Positions 17,549 through 26,825 of a stretch of DNA of 64,000 nt are shown in pieces. The position numbers and the translations under genes are program-made. Under the pieces are notes generated by a model. The model was not told the origin of the DNA and did no database searches. It saw nothing but the letters and a program-made list of their open reading frames with translations. The first letter of the stretch is position 1. Every line of letters begins with the position of its first letter. Source of the stretch: Emticicia sp040253585 (GTDB lineage: Bacteria; Bacteroidota; Bacteroidia; Cytophagales; Spirosomataceae); assembly GCF_040253585.1 (NCBI RefSeq), contig NZ_JBELAU010000006.1, positions 62,001 through 126,000 of the forward strand, written 5' to 3'.

Positions 17549-18886
17549 ATGAAAAATATACTACTCATATTACGCAGAGAATATTTGGTCAGAATCAAGA
17601 AAAAGTCTTTCTGGGTAATGACCCTTTTGATGCCATTGCTCGTTTCAGGTTTTTATGCCTTATTGTTTTGGGGCGTTTTCAATTCTCGTGAAATTCAGCG
17701 AGTTTCAATCCTCGATGAAAGTGGTTCATTCACACAAAAATTTAAAGATTCTGAAAAAGTTAAGTTTGAATACTTGAATCTACCGATTGATTCTGCCTTA
17801 AATCGCCTCAATCAAAAACGGACCGACATAGTGGCGGTTATTCCAAAAGACATCATCGAAGAGCCGAGTGGTTTAAAAATTTTTACGGGTAAGGGTGTTG
17901 GTTTTGAGATTCAAGCCAAAATCGAACGAATCATTCAAAATGAAATCCGTAATGTAAAATTATCAAGGGCGGGTATCGACCAAAAAGTTTTGGATGAAGC
18001 AGATGTGGATGTTTCATCGAAAGTAGTGGTAGTGAGCAAAGAAGGCGAGCAAAAAGAACAAAACACTTTGGCCTCAACTGTTTTGGGTTTTATCACAGTA
18101 ATTCTGATGTTTTCGACCGTAATTGGCTTCGGAATGCAAGTAATGCGTGGTGTAATTGAAGAAAAGACTAACCGTATTATCGAAGTAATAATTTCTTCAG
18201 TAAAGCCATTTCAATTAATGATGGGGAAAATTTTGGGCGTTGGCTTAGTTGGCCTTACGCAATTTACGCTCTGGATTGCCCTGACTTTTGTACTGACAAC
18301 TGTCAGTTCTTCCATGCTGCCGTCTCAACAGATTGCAAAAGCCGCACAAGAACAAATGTCGGAAATGCCACAAAAAGATAAAGATAAAATTGCTAAGAAA
18401 ATAGAGCAAACACCATCTGATGCAAGCAAAGTGATGAAGTTTATAGAAAGTGCCAAAAACCTTAATATTCCACTCATTATTGGTTGTTTTTTGTTCTATT
18501 TCTTGTTTGGCTATTTGTTTTACGCCTCGGTTTATGGGGCAATCGGCTCGGCAGTTGATAACGAAACCGATACCCAGCAATTTATGTTTCCGATTATGTT
18601 ACCGCTACTGGCTGGCTACTTAATTGGCCTTATGACTGCTGGACAAACCGATAATAAGCTTTTGTTTTGGGCGTCTATGATTCCTTTTACTTCGCCAATT
18701 ACGATGATGTCACGCCTACCATTTGGCGTTGAACCGTGGGAATTGATTTTATCAATGTCTTTACTCGTAATCAGCACTTTCGGAATGGTATGGATTGCGG
18801 CAAAAATTTACCGTGTTGGTATCTTGATGTACGGCAAAAAACCAACCTTCAAAGAGATTGGAAAATGGTTATTTTATAAAGGGTAA
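17549..18886 (+). CDS. ABC-2 family permease (NatB-like)
   Basis: A 445-residue permease with one N-terminal membrane segment (about residues 20-42), an extracytoplasmic domain of about 130 residues, and then five further membrane segments containing the FGMQVMRGVIEEKTNRIIEV segment typical of ABC-2 type transporters. An insertion of about 50 charged residues (EQMSEMPQKDKDK region) splits two membrane helices. It is the partner of the preceding ATPase. A strong hairpin closes the operon. Confidence 0.9.
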   Translation: MKNILLILRREYLVRIKKKSFWVMTLLMPLLVSGFYALLFWGVFNSREIQRVSILDESGSFTQKFKDSEKVKFEYLNLPIDSALNRLNQKRTDIVAVIPKDIIEEPSGLKIFTGKGVGFEIQAKIERIIQNEIRNVKLSRAGIDQKVLDEADVDVSSKVVVVSKEGEQKEQNTLASTVLGFITVILMFSTVIGFGMQVMRGVIEEKTNRIIEVIISSVKPFQLMMGKILGVGLVGLTQFTLWIALTFVLTTVSSSMLPSQQIAKAAQEQMSEMPQKDKDKIAKKIEQTPSDASKVMKFIESAKNLNIPLIIGCFLFYFLFGYLFYASVYGAIGSAVDNETDTQQFMFPIMLPLLAGYLIGLMTAGQTDNKLLFWASMIPFTSPITMMSRLPFGVEPWELILSMSLLVISTFGMVWIAAKIYRVGILMYGKKPTFKEIGKWLFYKG

Positions 18887-18891
18887 GCTTC

Positions 18892-18938
18892 AAACAAACG
18901 AGAGCCACATTTAATGAAAATGTGGCTCTCGTTTGTTT
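18892..18938. terminator. Bidirectional terminator between exporter and M56-TonB genes
   Basis: A perfect 20-base stem (18892-18911 with 18919-18938) around a short loop, lying between two convergent genes. It is one of the longest hairpins in the window. Confidence 0.85.
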
Positions 18939-18974
18939 AATTAATATCCTCTTAGCCAAGCATATTCATGTAAC

Positions 18975-21320
18975 TTATTCCAAAGCAAACGCTATTGGCA
19001 TCGTAAAATAGGTATTTACTGGAACTCCATTTTGCTTCCCAGGAATCCATTTAGGCATCATTGCTATTACTCTCATGGCTTCTTCGTCACATCCATAGCC
19101 AATACCTTGCAAAATTGTCAGATCAGAAATAGAGCCATCTTTGCGAACAACAAATTTTATAAATACTTTCCCCTTAATATTATTTCGTTGTGCCTCTTTA
19201 GGATATTTCAGTTTTTTTCCAATAAAATCATACATTGCTTTTACTCCTCCAGGATAAGCAGGGGAATCAGAAACCGTAGTATAAACTTCATCGCTCGTTG
19301 ATTTTTCCTTTCCAGTCTCAAATTCTATCCTAATATTTTTCTTTGTTTTTATCAAAACTACTCCGTTTTTACCTTTTTCTCCATAAATGACTGTTGCCGA
19401 AGCATTTCTAAGCACATCAACACTTTCTATATCTTCTGGTCTTATACTCGACATTTCGTCTTTACTTATTACTTTTCCATCAATAACAAATAATGGTTCT
19501 CCGTTAACAAAGTTTACATTAGGCTGACTAAAAATACTTACTCCCTTTTCCGAAATTGTAGGTTTCTCCAAAATTCTGATAGTCATACTTTTCTCAATCG
19601 TATTTACAGAAATCTCTTCTTTTATCGAACCACTTTGCAAAAGAGGTTTCAATCTTTCTGTTTCTTTATTGATTGATTCTTTATCAGTAAAAGTTCTAAT
19701 ATCTCCTTTTTCGATTACAATCAATTTCTCCCACGGAAAATCAACTTTTGCAATATCTTGTTTCCATTCTTCTAATACAAAACTTACTGGCATGGTAAAA
19801 TAGACACTCACTGGTTTACCATTTTGTTTACCAGGATTCCATTTTGGCATTGAGCCAAGCACTCTGACGGTTTCTTCGTCACAACCAAAGCCAATTCCTT
19901 TTAAGATTTGTAAATCCGAAACACTTCCATCTTTTCTTACAACAAACTTCACAAATACTTTTCCCTGAACATGGGCTCGGCGGGCAGGCTCAGGATAACG
20001 AAGGTTTCTTGCAATAAATTGATACATGGCTTTTAGACCATCGGGAAACGATGGATGTTCCTCCACAGTCGTAAAAATTTCCTCGCTCTCATAATTGATA
20101 GTTGGTTTATATCCCGCTACAACCACTTCGTGTAAGCCAATAGGAGTGCCATCATTCTTCGATTTTAACTTCACATCAATAACTTTCTTGTCAGTTACAG
20201 GCACGGTTGAACTCTCGAAACCTACAAATGTAAAAATCAATTCATCGGCAGGTGTGGCATTTATCGTGTAATTCCCATCTACATCGGTTGTTGTACCTCT
20301 ATTCTTATCTTTTACCGTTATCATTACTCCCGCCAAAGGTTTACCATCTTCAGCAGCAGTTACTTTACCTTTTACGGGAGTTTCTTTGTCAGCTAAAATT
20401 TCCTTAATTGGCAAAATCGACAATTCCGTAATTGGCATTTCGGCGGTTGTTTCTACAATTTTTTCTACTTTCTTGATGTCCTTATTTTTGGCGATACTTG
20501 CCGAGGCTATCACGAGCATCAAAGCAAAAAGTGGTGCGGTAAAACCGTATTTCAATAAAGCAATTTTACGAGAGCGTGGCTTATGTAACATTTCGATTCG
20601 TCGTTTTAAAGTTGATTTATCAATAAATTGATTAGTAAGTTGGTGTGGATTTAGCCCAAATTGCTGCGAGAAAAGCAACATTGCGTAGTCGGCCTTCGAG
20701 GCTTCGAGCTTACTCGCAATATCATCGGCAATAAATTCGTGGATATGTTTTACTGATTTTTTATAGAAATACACCACAGGATTAAACCAACAAAGCACCG
20801 CAATGACTTCAAACAAGATTACATCGGCCGAATGTAATTGCTTGATATGCACGTATTCGTGTTCCATCACCACTTCGTGTTTTTGGAGGTCTTTGTCAAC
20901 AAATACATAATTAAAGAAAGAAAAACCCGCCCCCAATTTTGAATAATCTTCGGTATTTTCTAATATTTTCTTTAATTGTAAGAAATTGAATATCAGCTTA
21001 ATAGAAAGAAAAAACGTACAGACTATATAAAAGACTTTCAATAAATCATACCAAGTAAAAGGGTTTTCGGTACTGGCTTTTGCTCCAAAAACGGCTGGAC
21101 TTAGCACTGTATAAAAAACTTCATTGACTTGTTGCGTAATAAAAAACGACTGAATATAATCGGAGTACCAAAACGGAATTCCGAAACTCAGCACCGCCGA
21201 ACCCACCAAATAGATTCGGTTGAGGTTATAAAAGGTTTCGTTTGCTAACAAGAAGCGATAAAAGCCATAAAACAGCACCAAGTATAGATTTACTTGAATG
21301 AGATAGTGTAAGAAAGTCAT
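18975..21320 (-). CDS. M56 peptidase fused to TonB C-terminal and receptor-plug segments
   Basis: A 781-residue multidomain protein. Residues 1-275 form a BlaR1-type M56 membrane metallopeptidase with zinc motif HEYVH (154-158) and a downstream HEFIADD. A carboxypeptidase-like regulatory beta-sandwich follows (about 314-386), then a TonB C-terminal domain (about 425-516), a TonB-receptor plug-like segment (about 595-660, with PLFVIDGK, SVDVLRNASA and GKNGVVLIKT), and a second TonB C-terminal domain (about 688-780) very similar to the first. M56 proteins often pair with BlaI repressors; the BlaI gene lies a few genes upstream on the same strand. The cleavage target and the reason for the outer-membrane-type domains are not known. 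Confidence 0.88.
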   Translation of the reverse strand: MTFLHYLIQVNLYLVLFYGFYRFLLANETFYNLNRIYLVGSAVLSFGIPFWYSDYIQSFFITQQVNEVFYTVLSPAVFGAKASTENPFTWYDLLKVFYIVCTFFLSIKLIFNFLQLKKILENTEDYSKLGAGFSFFNYVFVDKDLQKHEVVMEHEYVHIKQLHSADVILFEVIAVLCWFNPVVYFYKKSVKHIHEFIADDIASKLEASKADYAMLLFSQQFGLNPHQLTNQFIDKSTLKRRIEMLHKPRSRKIALLKYGFTAPLFALMLVIASASIAKNKDIKKVEKIVETTAEMPITELSILPIKEILADKETPVKGKVTAAEDGKPLAGVMITVKDKNRGTTTDVDGNYTINATPADELIFTFVGFESSTVPVTDKKVIDVKLKSKNDGTPIGLHEVVVAGYKPTINYESEEIFTTVEEHPSFPDGLKAMYQFIARNLRYPEPARRAHVQGKVFVKFVVRKDGSVSDLQILKGIGFGCDEETVRVLGSMPKWNPGKQNGKPVSVYFTMPVSFVLEEWKQDIAKVDFPWEKLIVIEKGDIRTFTDKESINKETERLKPLLQSGSIKEEISVNTIEKSMTIRILEKPTISEKGVSIFSQPNVNFVNGEPLFVIDGKVISKDEMSSIRPEDIESVDVLRNASATVIYGEKGKNGVVLIKTKKNIRIEFETGKEKSTSDEVYTTVSDSPAYPGGVKAMYDFIGKKLKYPKEAQRNNIKGKVFIKFVVRKDGSISDLTILQGIGYGCDEEAMRVIAMMPKWIPGKQNGVPVNTYFTMPIAFALE

Positions 21321-21421
21321 ATCCCAAACCCTCGGCGGGTCGTTTAAATTTTATTTTGTTTGTTTATCATTCCCCAATTTTCATCATAAACTTGACGAAT
21401 TATGATGACTTTGAAAGTGAT

Positions 21422-22342
21422 TTAATTTTTCAAAGACTCTACTAAAACTTTAATATTACTAATGACTGATTTAGGGTCATCTCTTTGAATATAATGGCCT
21501 GAATTAGTAAGATAAATAAGAGTTCCGCCTCTATTTGATGAATAAATTAGTTTTTTCCATCGCTCCATATTCGAGTTATTCTTAATATGAAAAAAGGCTT
21601 CCTGGTCAAAATCTTTGCTTCTTCTTTCAATCGGAACTTCAAATTTTCCCCCAACAAAAAAATAAATTGGCACACTGGGCAATGGCAACTTAGCGATTTC
21701 GGCAAAATCGGTTCGTCTCAACTCATTCAAAACTTGGGCTTCACTCCAAGGGCCAAAATTCAAGGAATCAACTTTTGAATTTTGTTGATACAGCCTACTG
21801 TATAACATTTCGTCGATTTTCTTTTCGGGCACATCCATTTTTCTAAAAATATCATTCCAATCATTCTTAGTTTCGGTAAAATCTGCTGGGTCTATAAACA
21901 CTAAACCTGCTATTTCATTTGGATAAAACCCTGCATAGCTTCTAATATATAAACCACCTAAAGAATGACCAACCAAAATATAAGGTGGCGGAACATCAAG
22001 TGTTTGCAAAATTGCTTTCAGATTTTCGGCCACAACTTTTACCGTTGGCATCTGAAATACTTTTTCAGATTTTCCTACACTTGCTCTATCGTAAGCCAAA
22101 ACAGGACTAAATTTTGAAATTTGTTCGATGACCGTATTCCAATTGCCGAGGTCAACTCCCATTCCATTTTCAAAAATAATAGCGGGTGTATTTGGTTTAC
22201 GATTTTCAAAACCCTTTAAGTAAACATTGAAATTGTGTCCATTTGCCTTTACAAGTTTCTCTTGTGATAACGAAATAAAAGAAATGAACACAAAAATGAA
22301 TACCCATGGGTTTTTAAAGCAAAACTTGTTGTAAGCAATCAT
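21422..22342 (-). CDS. Alpha/beta hydrolase, exported
   Basis: A 306-residue protein with an N-terminal signal-like hydrophobic stretch and an alpha/beta hydrolase fold. The nucleophile elbow is GHSLGG, an oxyanion-type FENGMG segment precedes it, and a histidine in NSGHYIQRD is the probable catalytic His. The substrate is unknown. Its ATG abuts the stop codon of the TonB-like gene (TAAATG), so the two are translationally coupled in the BlaI-M56 operon. Confidence 0.85.
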   Translation of the reverse strand: MIAYNKFCFKNPWVFIFVFISFISLSQEKLVKANGHNFNVYLKGFENRKPNTPAIIFENGMGVDLGNWNTVIEQISKFSPVLAYDRASVGKSEKVFQMPTVKVVAENLKAILQTLDVPPPYILVGHSLGGLYIRSYAGFYPNEIAGLVFIDPADFTETKNDWNDIFRKMDVPEKKIDEMLYSRLYQQNSKVDSLNFGPWSEAQVLNELRRTDFAEIAKLPLPSVPIYFFVGGKFEVPIERRSKDFDQEAFFHIKNNSNMERWKKLIYSSNRGGTLIYLTNSGHYIQRDDPKSVISNIKVLVESLKN

Positions 22343-22747
22343 TTATTTCGTTTTTTTTCCTTTTTCTAAGGCAAACATCACTGGTAAAACCATTGATGAA
22401 CGCACTACTTTACCTCCGATTTGAGCAGCATTCCATTTTGGCATCAAGCTTACTACTCGCATCACTTCTTCATCGCAACCAAAGCCAATACCTTTTACGA
22501 TTTCTGGCGAACTGATAGTACCATCTTTTTCGATAATCATTTTCACAAATACTTTCCCAGATACATTAGCTCTGGCTGCTGGCTTCGGATATTTAAGGTT
22601 TTTGCCAATAAAATTAAACATTTCGGTCATTCCGCCTTGATATTCGGCAGTCACGTCTGTTTTTTCGTAAACAGGTTCATTGGTTTGAGCATTGACAGAA
22701 AAAATTCCGATTAAAACAAAAGAAAGGGTAATGAATAGCTTTTTCAT
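22343..22747 (-). CDS. Small periplasmic TonB C-terminal domain protein
   Basis: A 134-residue protein with a signal peptide (MKKLFITLSF... to about residue 20) and one TonB C-terminal domain (VSGKVFVKMIIEKDGTISS, then GIGFGCDEEVMRV and MPKWNAAQIGGK). It lacks the membrane anchor and proline-rich spacer of a true energy-transducing TonB. The domain closely resembles the two TonB domains of the M56 fusion at 18975, which suggests a shared binding partner. I start at the ATG at 22747, which opens a proper signal peptide; an in-frame ATG at 22795 adds 16 residues. Confidence 0.8.
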   Translation of the reverse strand: MKKLFITLSFVLIGIFSVNAQTNEPVYEKTDVTAEYQGGMTEMFNFIGKNLKYPKPAARANVSGKVFVKMIIEKDGTISSPEIVKGIGFGCDEEVMRVVSLMPKWNAAQIGGKVVRSSMVLPVMFALEKGKKTK

Positions 22748-22801
22748 AAAATCATAATTAGTTAGAAATAAATGTTTGCGGGTTTGAAAATTCAATCAAG
22801 A

Positions 22802-23725
22802 TTACTTTTTAATAGTTGTTTGTGGCTTCAGAGCATCATCACCTCTTCTAATGTCTTTTGCTACTATGAAATATCCCATAACAACCAAAAGCGGGACGAT
22901 TAGCAAGTATTTTGTCTTTGTCCATGCGGGGCTACGTTCTTTCATAATCATCATGATTCGTTCTTTCAGTAGTGAATCGTTGAAAAAATTATTACTCAAT
23001 GAACTGGCATTGGCCTTAAAATTATACGCAAACAAAAATTCTGCATAACTTACTTTTTCTTCTTCAGTTACTATGCCATCGGCAATAAATTCATGTATTT
23101 GGCGAAGCGATTGTTTATAAGAACCAATCAAAGGATTAAACCAACAGAATATCTGCACAAATTCAAGCAAAAGCACATCGAAACTGTGCCACTGACCGAT
23201 GTGAACTTCTTCGTGATCGGTAATCATTGAGCGGTTATAGTAGAGGTCGTCTCGGTTGAGTATCAGAAAATTAAAGAATGAGTAAGACGAAACTGTGCCT
23301 TCGCTCCGCAAAAGCCAATAATTTCTACCTTCACGGGTTTCGTCCTCGCCGAGTGGGTCACCGTTAATTAGTAAATTATAAATCTTAACAAAAGCAAAAA
23401 CTACCTTTGCCAGTATCAATGCTGCTCCTGTCAAATAGACAACCGCCATTAAGTCAATCCAATTAAAATTAGCAAAAATTGGCGTATAAAAACTACTTTT
23501 TATTGACTCAGTTGAGATTTCATTGAGTGTAAGTGGTAATGAACTCTCAAAATCATAATTATGCTTGACTTTTATTAATGGAAGGCATAATGATAATAAA
23601 ATTGAACCTATTAAATAGAAGCGATTCGCCACAAAAAAGGTATTTCTACGCAAAAACACCCAATAAAATCCGTAGAAAATAACCAAACATAAGTTAGTTT
23701 TTAGCAAATAGATGAGTATATCCAT
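22802..23725 (-). CDS. M56 (BlaR1-like) membrane metallopeptidase
   Basis: A 307-residue membrane protein: four or so membrane helices with a cytoplasmic zinc-peptidase loop carrying HEEVH and the downstream HEFIADG motif. Unlike BlaR1 it has no penicillin-binding sensor domain. The start at 23725 (MDILIYLLK) places the first membrane helix at the N-terminus, whereas an in-frame ATG further upstream would add an 17-residue non-membrane stretch. It lies 58 bases after BlaI and is probably the protease that inactivates that repressor. Confidence 0.87.
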   Translation of the reverse strand: MDILIYLLKTNLCLVIFYGFYWVFLRRNTFFVANRFYLIGSILLSLCLPLIKVKHNYDFESSLPLTLNEISTESIKSSFYTPIFANFNWIDLMAVVYLTGAALILAKVVFAFVKIYNLLINGDPLGEDETREGRNYWLLRSEGTVSSYSFFNFLILNRDDLYYNRSMITDHEEVHIGQWHSFDVLLLEFVQIFCWFNPLIGSYKQSLRQIHEFIADGIVTEEEKVSYAEFLFAYNFKANASSLSNNFFNDSLLKERIMMIMKERSPAWTKTKYLLIVPLLVVMGYFIVAKDIRRGDDALKPQTTIKK

Positions 23726-23783
23726 AGATAGTACCCCCGCCCCTAAAGAGAGGGATTTAGTTTTAGGGTTGTGCAAACTCTAC

Positions 23784-24161
23784 TTAGGGATTAGAGTTTT
23801 TCATTTTATCAATCATTCGTAAAATCTCATCGGCTTCTTTCATGTCGATTTTCTTCTCTCGCACAAAAAACGAAAACATTTCTTCGACCGAATTTTCAAA
23901 ATAACTTTCCATCAACTTGCCAGTTGCAAAAGATTTGTATTGCTCTTTGCTCACCAACGAATAATACTGATGCGTTTTGCCATAGGCTTTATGACCCACA
24001 AAACCTTTTTGTTCCAAAATCCTTACGATAGTCGAAACCGTGTTATAAGCTGGTTTGGGTTCTGGGAAATATTCTAAAATATCTTTCACAAATGTTGGCT
24101 CAATCTCCCACAAAATCTGCATTACTTCTTCTTCGGCACGGGTTAAATCTCTTAATTCCAT
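23784..24161 (-). CDS. BlaI/MecI/CopY-family repressor
   Basis: A 125-residue protein with the winged-helix DNA-binding domain of BlaI (LTRAEEEVMQILWE, then YNTVSTIVRILEQKGFV) and a C-terminal dimerisation helix region. Family members bind dyad operators as dimers and are cleaved when a partner M56 protease is activated. It is the first gene of the minus-strand run. Two tandem dyads lie across its promoter (24194-24230), consistent with self-repression. Confidence 0.92.
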   Translation of the reverse strand: MELRDLTRAEEEVMQILWEIEPTFVKDILEYFPEPKPAYNTVSTIVRILEQKGFVGHKAYGKTHQYYSLVSKEQYKSFATGKLMESYFENSVEEMFSFFVREKKIDMKEADEILRMIDKMKNSNP

Positions 24162-24184
24162 TTTCTTGGTTGTTAATTCTGATT

Positions 24185-24230
24185 CAAATATATAACTAAT
24201 TTTTTAGTTTCAAAACTATTTTTATAGTTT
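24185..24230 (-). promoter_or_regulatory. BlaI promoter with two phased dyad operators
   Basis: On the minus strand TTTG (24214-24211), 18 bases, then TATATTTG (24192-24185). Two perfect dyads overlap it: AACTAA-TTTT-TTAGTT (24194-24209) and AAACTAT-TTTT-ATAGTTT (24213-24230). Their centres are exactly 20 bases apart, two helical turns. These are likely binding sites for the BlaI product. Confidence 0.72.
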
Positions 24231-24265
24231 TTTTTTCCAACGCACATTTTTAACTTGTATTTAGA

Positions 24266-24310
24266 CGAAAAAAAACGTGATAGATTCGAGAATTTCGAGT
24301 CTATCACGTT
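24266..24310 (-). terminator. Terminator of the cytochrome gene
   Basis: A 16-base stem with one mismatch around GAATT (24274-24310); on the minus strand it is followed by eight T residues. Confidence 0.85.
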
Positions 24311-24362
24311 GCGAGGATTTTGTTTGAATTTTATCCTAAAACCTTTTTTTCAACAGAAAATC

Positions 24363-24899
24363 TTAGTTTTTTGCACCTTCTGGTGGTTTTGGAGCACCTT
24401 CTGGACGCTGGCGTGGACCTTGCGGACGTGGGCCATCGTGTGGTGGTTCTTTCATTTCGTTGTGGCATGAAATACAACCCATCGTTACAGGTTGGCGGAA
24501 ACCTTTCATTTGTGAAAGCAAATCACGATTAAGGCGGTCGTTCATCACAATCATTTCACGAGTACGTAAGTGGTTACGACTTTTTTCGGAAGCCCAGTTG
24601 GTTGTTTCGTGGCAAAACTTACAGGTTACGCCCAAAGCGTGACCCCAATTATTCATAATGCTCAATACTTGTTCTACCGATTTTCCTTTCAGCGATTTGA
24701 TATTTTTGAAAACAGAATCGGCCACCATTGATTCTTTGCCTTTCAACGAATCTTTGAGTTTGGTCAGGTATTTTTCACGGTCGAGCATCATTGTATCTTT
24801 GGCCACTACTTTTGGAGAAGCTTGTGGTGCTTGTTCCGACATCGACATAAATGAGCTGACACCGATAAAAAGAAATAAAACGGGTAAAAGAAGTTTCAT
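24363..24899 (-). CDS. Di-haem c-type cytochrome (reaction-centre cytochrome-like)
   Basis: A 178-residue exported protein with a signal peptide (MKLLLPVLFLF...) and two haem c motifs, CKFCH and CISCH. The segment NNWGHALGVTCKFCHETTNWAS resembles the photosynthetic reaction centre cytochrome c subunit family, which in non-phototrophic Bacteroidota appears as small di-haem proteins of unknown role. The C-terminal 30 residues are rich in proline, glycine and arginine. I start at 24899 because this gives a clean signal peptide; an in-frame ATG at 24995 adds 32 residues. Confidence 0.8.
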   Translation of the reverse strand: MKLLLPVLFLFIGVSSFMSMSEQAPQASPKVVAKDTMMLDREKYLTKLKDSLKGKESMVADSVFKNIKSLKGKSVEQVLSIMNNWGHALGVTCKFCHETTNWASEKSRNHLRTREMIVMNDRLNRDLLSQMKGFRQPVTMGCISCHNEMKEPPHDGPRPQGPRQRPEGAPKPPEGAKN

Positions 24900-24981
24900 A
24901 GTTTTTGGTTGATTTTTTTGATTAAAACAAAAGAACAACGCAATATATATAAGTTCAAGGAAAATGAAAAATTGGTACCAC

Positions 24982-25008
24982 AAAAAAAGCCCCACTAACA
25001 GCGGGGCA
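24982..25008 (-). terminator. Terminator of pckA
   Basis: A GC-rich stem (GCCCC/GGGGC with extra inner pairs) that on the minus strand runs into TTTTTTTG. Confidence 0.8.
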
Positions 25009-25118
25009 TTTTAAACTTAGATTCTAAGCAAAATTAAAATCTATTCAACCTTAATACTTAATTTTTCACACTATACTATATCTTACACAAAAACAATAAA
25101 ATTCTACATTCTCAATTC

Positions 25119-26708
25119 TTAATTAATAACAGGGCTTCCTGCCAAAATTTCTTCATCAGCAAAGTCAGCGTATTTTTCAAAATTATGTGCAAACATTTCA
25201 GCCAATTTAGTAGCTGTGGCATCATACGCCTCTTTATCAGCCCAAGTATTGCGTGGATTCAAAATATCAGAAACTACATACGGGCAATGCTCAGGAATCA
25301 TCATTCCGAAAATCGGGTGCTTCGTATAAGAAACTTTATTCAAATCGCCATTCAATGCGGCCGTAATCATGGCTCTGGTGTTTGACAACTTCATACGATT
25401 ACCCACTCCATAGCTACCGCCTGTCATTCCTGTATTTATCAACCACACACTCACTTTATTTTGGTGAATCTTTTCGCCCAAAAGTGCTGCATATTTTGTT
25501 GGGTGCAAAGGTAAAAATGCCGCTCCAAAACACGCCGAGAATGTGGCCTGTGGTTCTTTTACACCCATTTCGGTTCCTGCCACTTTCGATGTATAGCCCG
25601 AAATAAAATGATACATTGCCTGCCCAACCGTCAATTTCGAAATTGGAGGCAAAACCCCAAAAGCATCATAAGTCAAAAAGAAAATATTTTTCGGAATTCC
25701 ACCCACCGAAGGCTCAACGGCATTCGGAATATAATGTATCGGATAGGCAGTACGAGTATTTTCTGTAACCGAATTATTGTGATAATCAACGGTGCGAGTA
25801 CCTTCAATAAATCTGGTATTCTCTACAATCGAACCGTAACGAATGGCATCGAAAATTTCGGGTTCTTTTTCACGGCTCAAATCTATGACTTTGGCATAGC
25901 AGCCTCCTTCAAAATTAAATACGCTGGTTTCTGACCAACCGTGTTCGTCGTCGCCAATCAAACCACGATTTGGGTCAGCCGAAAGTGTTGTTTTACCAGT
26001 TCCCGACAATCCAAAGAAAATTGCGGTATCGCCTTGCTCTCCAATATTAGCCGAGCAGTGCATCGAAAGCACGTCGTTTTCTTGTGGTAATAAATAATTA
26101 AGTACCGCAAAAATCCCTTTTTTCATTTCGCCAGCATAACCCGTTCCACCGATGAGCAATATACGACGGCTCATATCTACTATCGTAAAGTTTGCCTGAC
26201 GAGTACCATCAACGGCTGGGTCTGCTTCAAATTCGGGTACACAAATAATAGTAAAACTCGACTGAAAGTTGGTCAAATCATCCTGCGAAGGACGAATGAA
26301 CATATTATTACAAAATAAATTATGCCACGCTTGAGTATTAATAATTTCGAGACTTAATCTATAATCCTTATTCGCTCCTGCAAACGCTTGACGTACATAA
26401 ATTCGCTTATCTTCTAAGAAAACAAGCATTTTATTGAGTAAAGCATCAAATTTTTCGGGCGAAAACTTAAAATTCACATCTCCCCACCAAACGGTGTTTT
26501 CGGTTTTCTCGTCGCAGACCAAAAATTTATCTTTTGGTGAACGACCCGTAAATTTCCCTGTGTCGCACATCAAAGCCCCAGTGTCGGTCAAGACACCTTC
26601 GCCATTTTGTAGAGCAGCCTCTATCAATTCGGCTGGGCTTAGGTTATAATAAATTTGTTTGGCTTTAATGGCCAATTTTGTCGGGGCAGTTTCGGTTAAA
26701 AGCTCCAT
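25119..26708 (-). CDS. pckA: Phosphoenolpyruvate carboxykinase (ATP)
   Basis: A 529-residue enzyme converting oxaloacetate and ATP to phosphoenolpyruvate, ADP and carbon dioxide, the entry step of gluconeogenesis. The P-loop is FFGLSGTGKTT (residues 231-241) and the kinase-2/metal motif IGDDEHGW follows (251-258). The substrate loop near GRSPKDKF (55-62) carries the conserved arginine. Length is typical for the ATP-dependent family. The fbp gene lies upstream on the same strand, so two gluconeogenic enzymes are neighbours, though each appears to have its own transcription start. Confidence 0.97.
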   Translation of the reverse strand: MELLTETAPTKLAIKAKQIYYNLSPAELIEAALQNGEGVLTDTGALMCDTGKFTGRSPKDKFLVCDEKTENTVWWGDVNFKFSPEKFDALLNKMLVFLEDKRIYVRQAFAGANKDYRLSLEIINTQAWHNLFCNNMFIRPSQDDLTNFQSSFTIICVPEFEADPAVDGTRQANFTIVDMSRRILLIGGTGYAGEMKKGIFAVLNYLLPQENDVLSMHCSANIGEQGDTAIFFGLSGTGKTTLSADPNRGLIGDDEHGWSETSVFNFEGGCYAKVIDLSREKEPEIFDAIRYGSIVENTRFIEGTRTVDYHNNSVTENTRTAYPIHYIPNAVEPSVGGIPKNIFFLTYDAFGVLPPISKLTVGQAMYHFISGYTSKVAGTEMGVKEPQATFSACFGAAFLPLHPTKYAALLGEKIHQNKVSVWLINTGMTGGSYGVGNRMKLSNTRAMITAALNGDLNKVSYTKHPIFGMMIPEHCPYVVSDILNPRNTWADKEAYDATATKLAEMFAHNFEKYADFADEEILAGSPVIN

Positions 26709-26825
26709 GAGTTTTGTTCAGTTATATTGATGAAGTGTAATGCTGCGACTAAATAACTCTTTTCTTACTTAGTTTTAAATGACTTTTATCATGTAAATAC
26801 CTGATAATCAACAACTAAAGAGAAA

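Noticed and set aside
19712..19728. A TCGATTACAATCAA sequence resembling the FNR-type boxes
   Set aside because: It has one mismatch, lies inside the M56-TonB coding region, and has no -7 element at the expected distance.
22343..22747. Canonical energy-transducing TonB
   Set aside because: It has a cleavable-type signal peptide and no membrane anchor or proline-rich spacer; no ExbB/ExbD genes are near.
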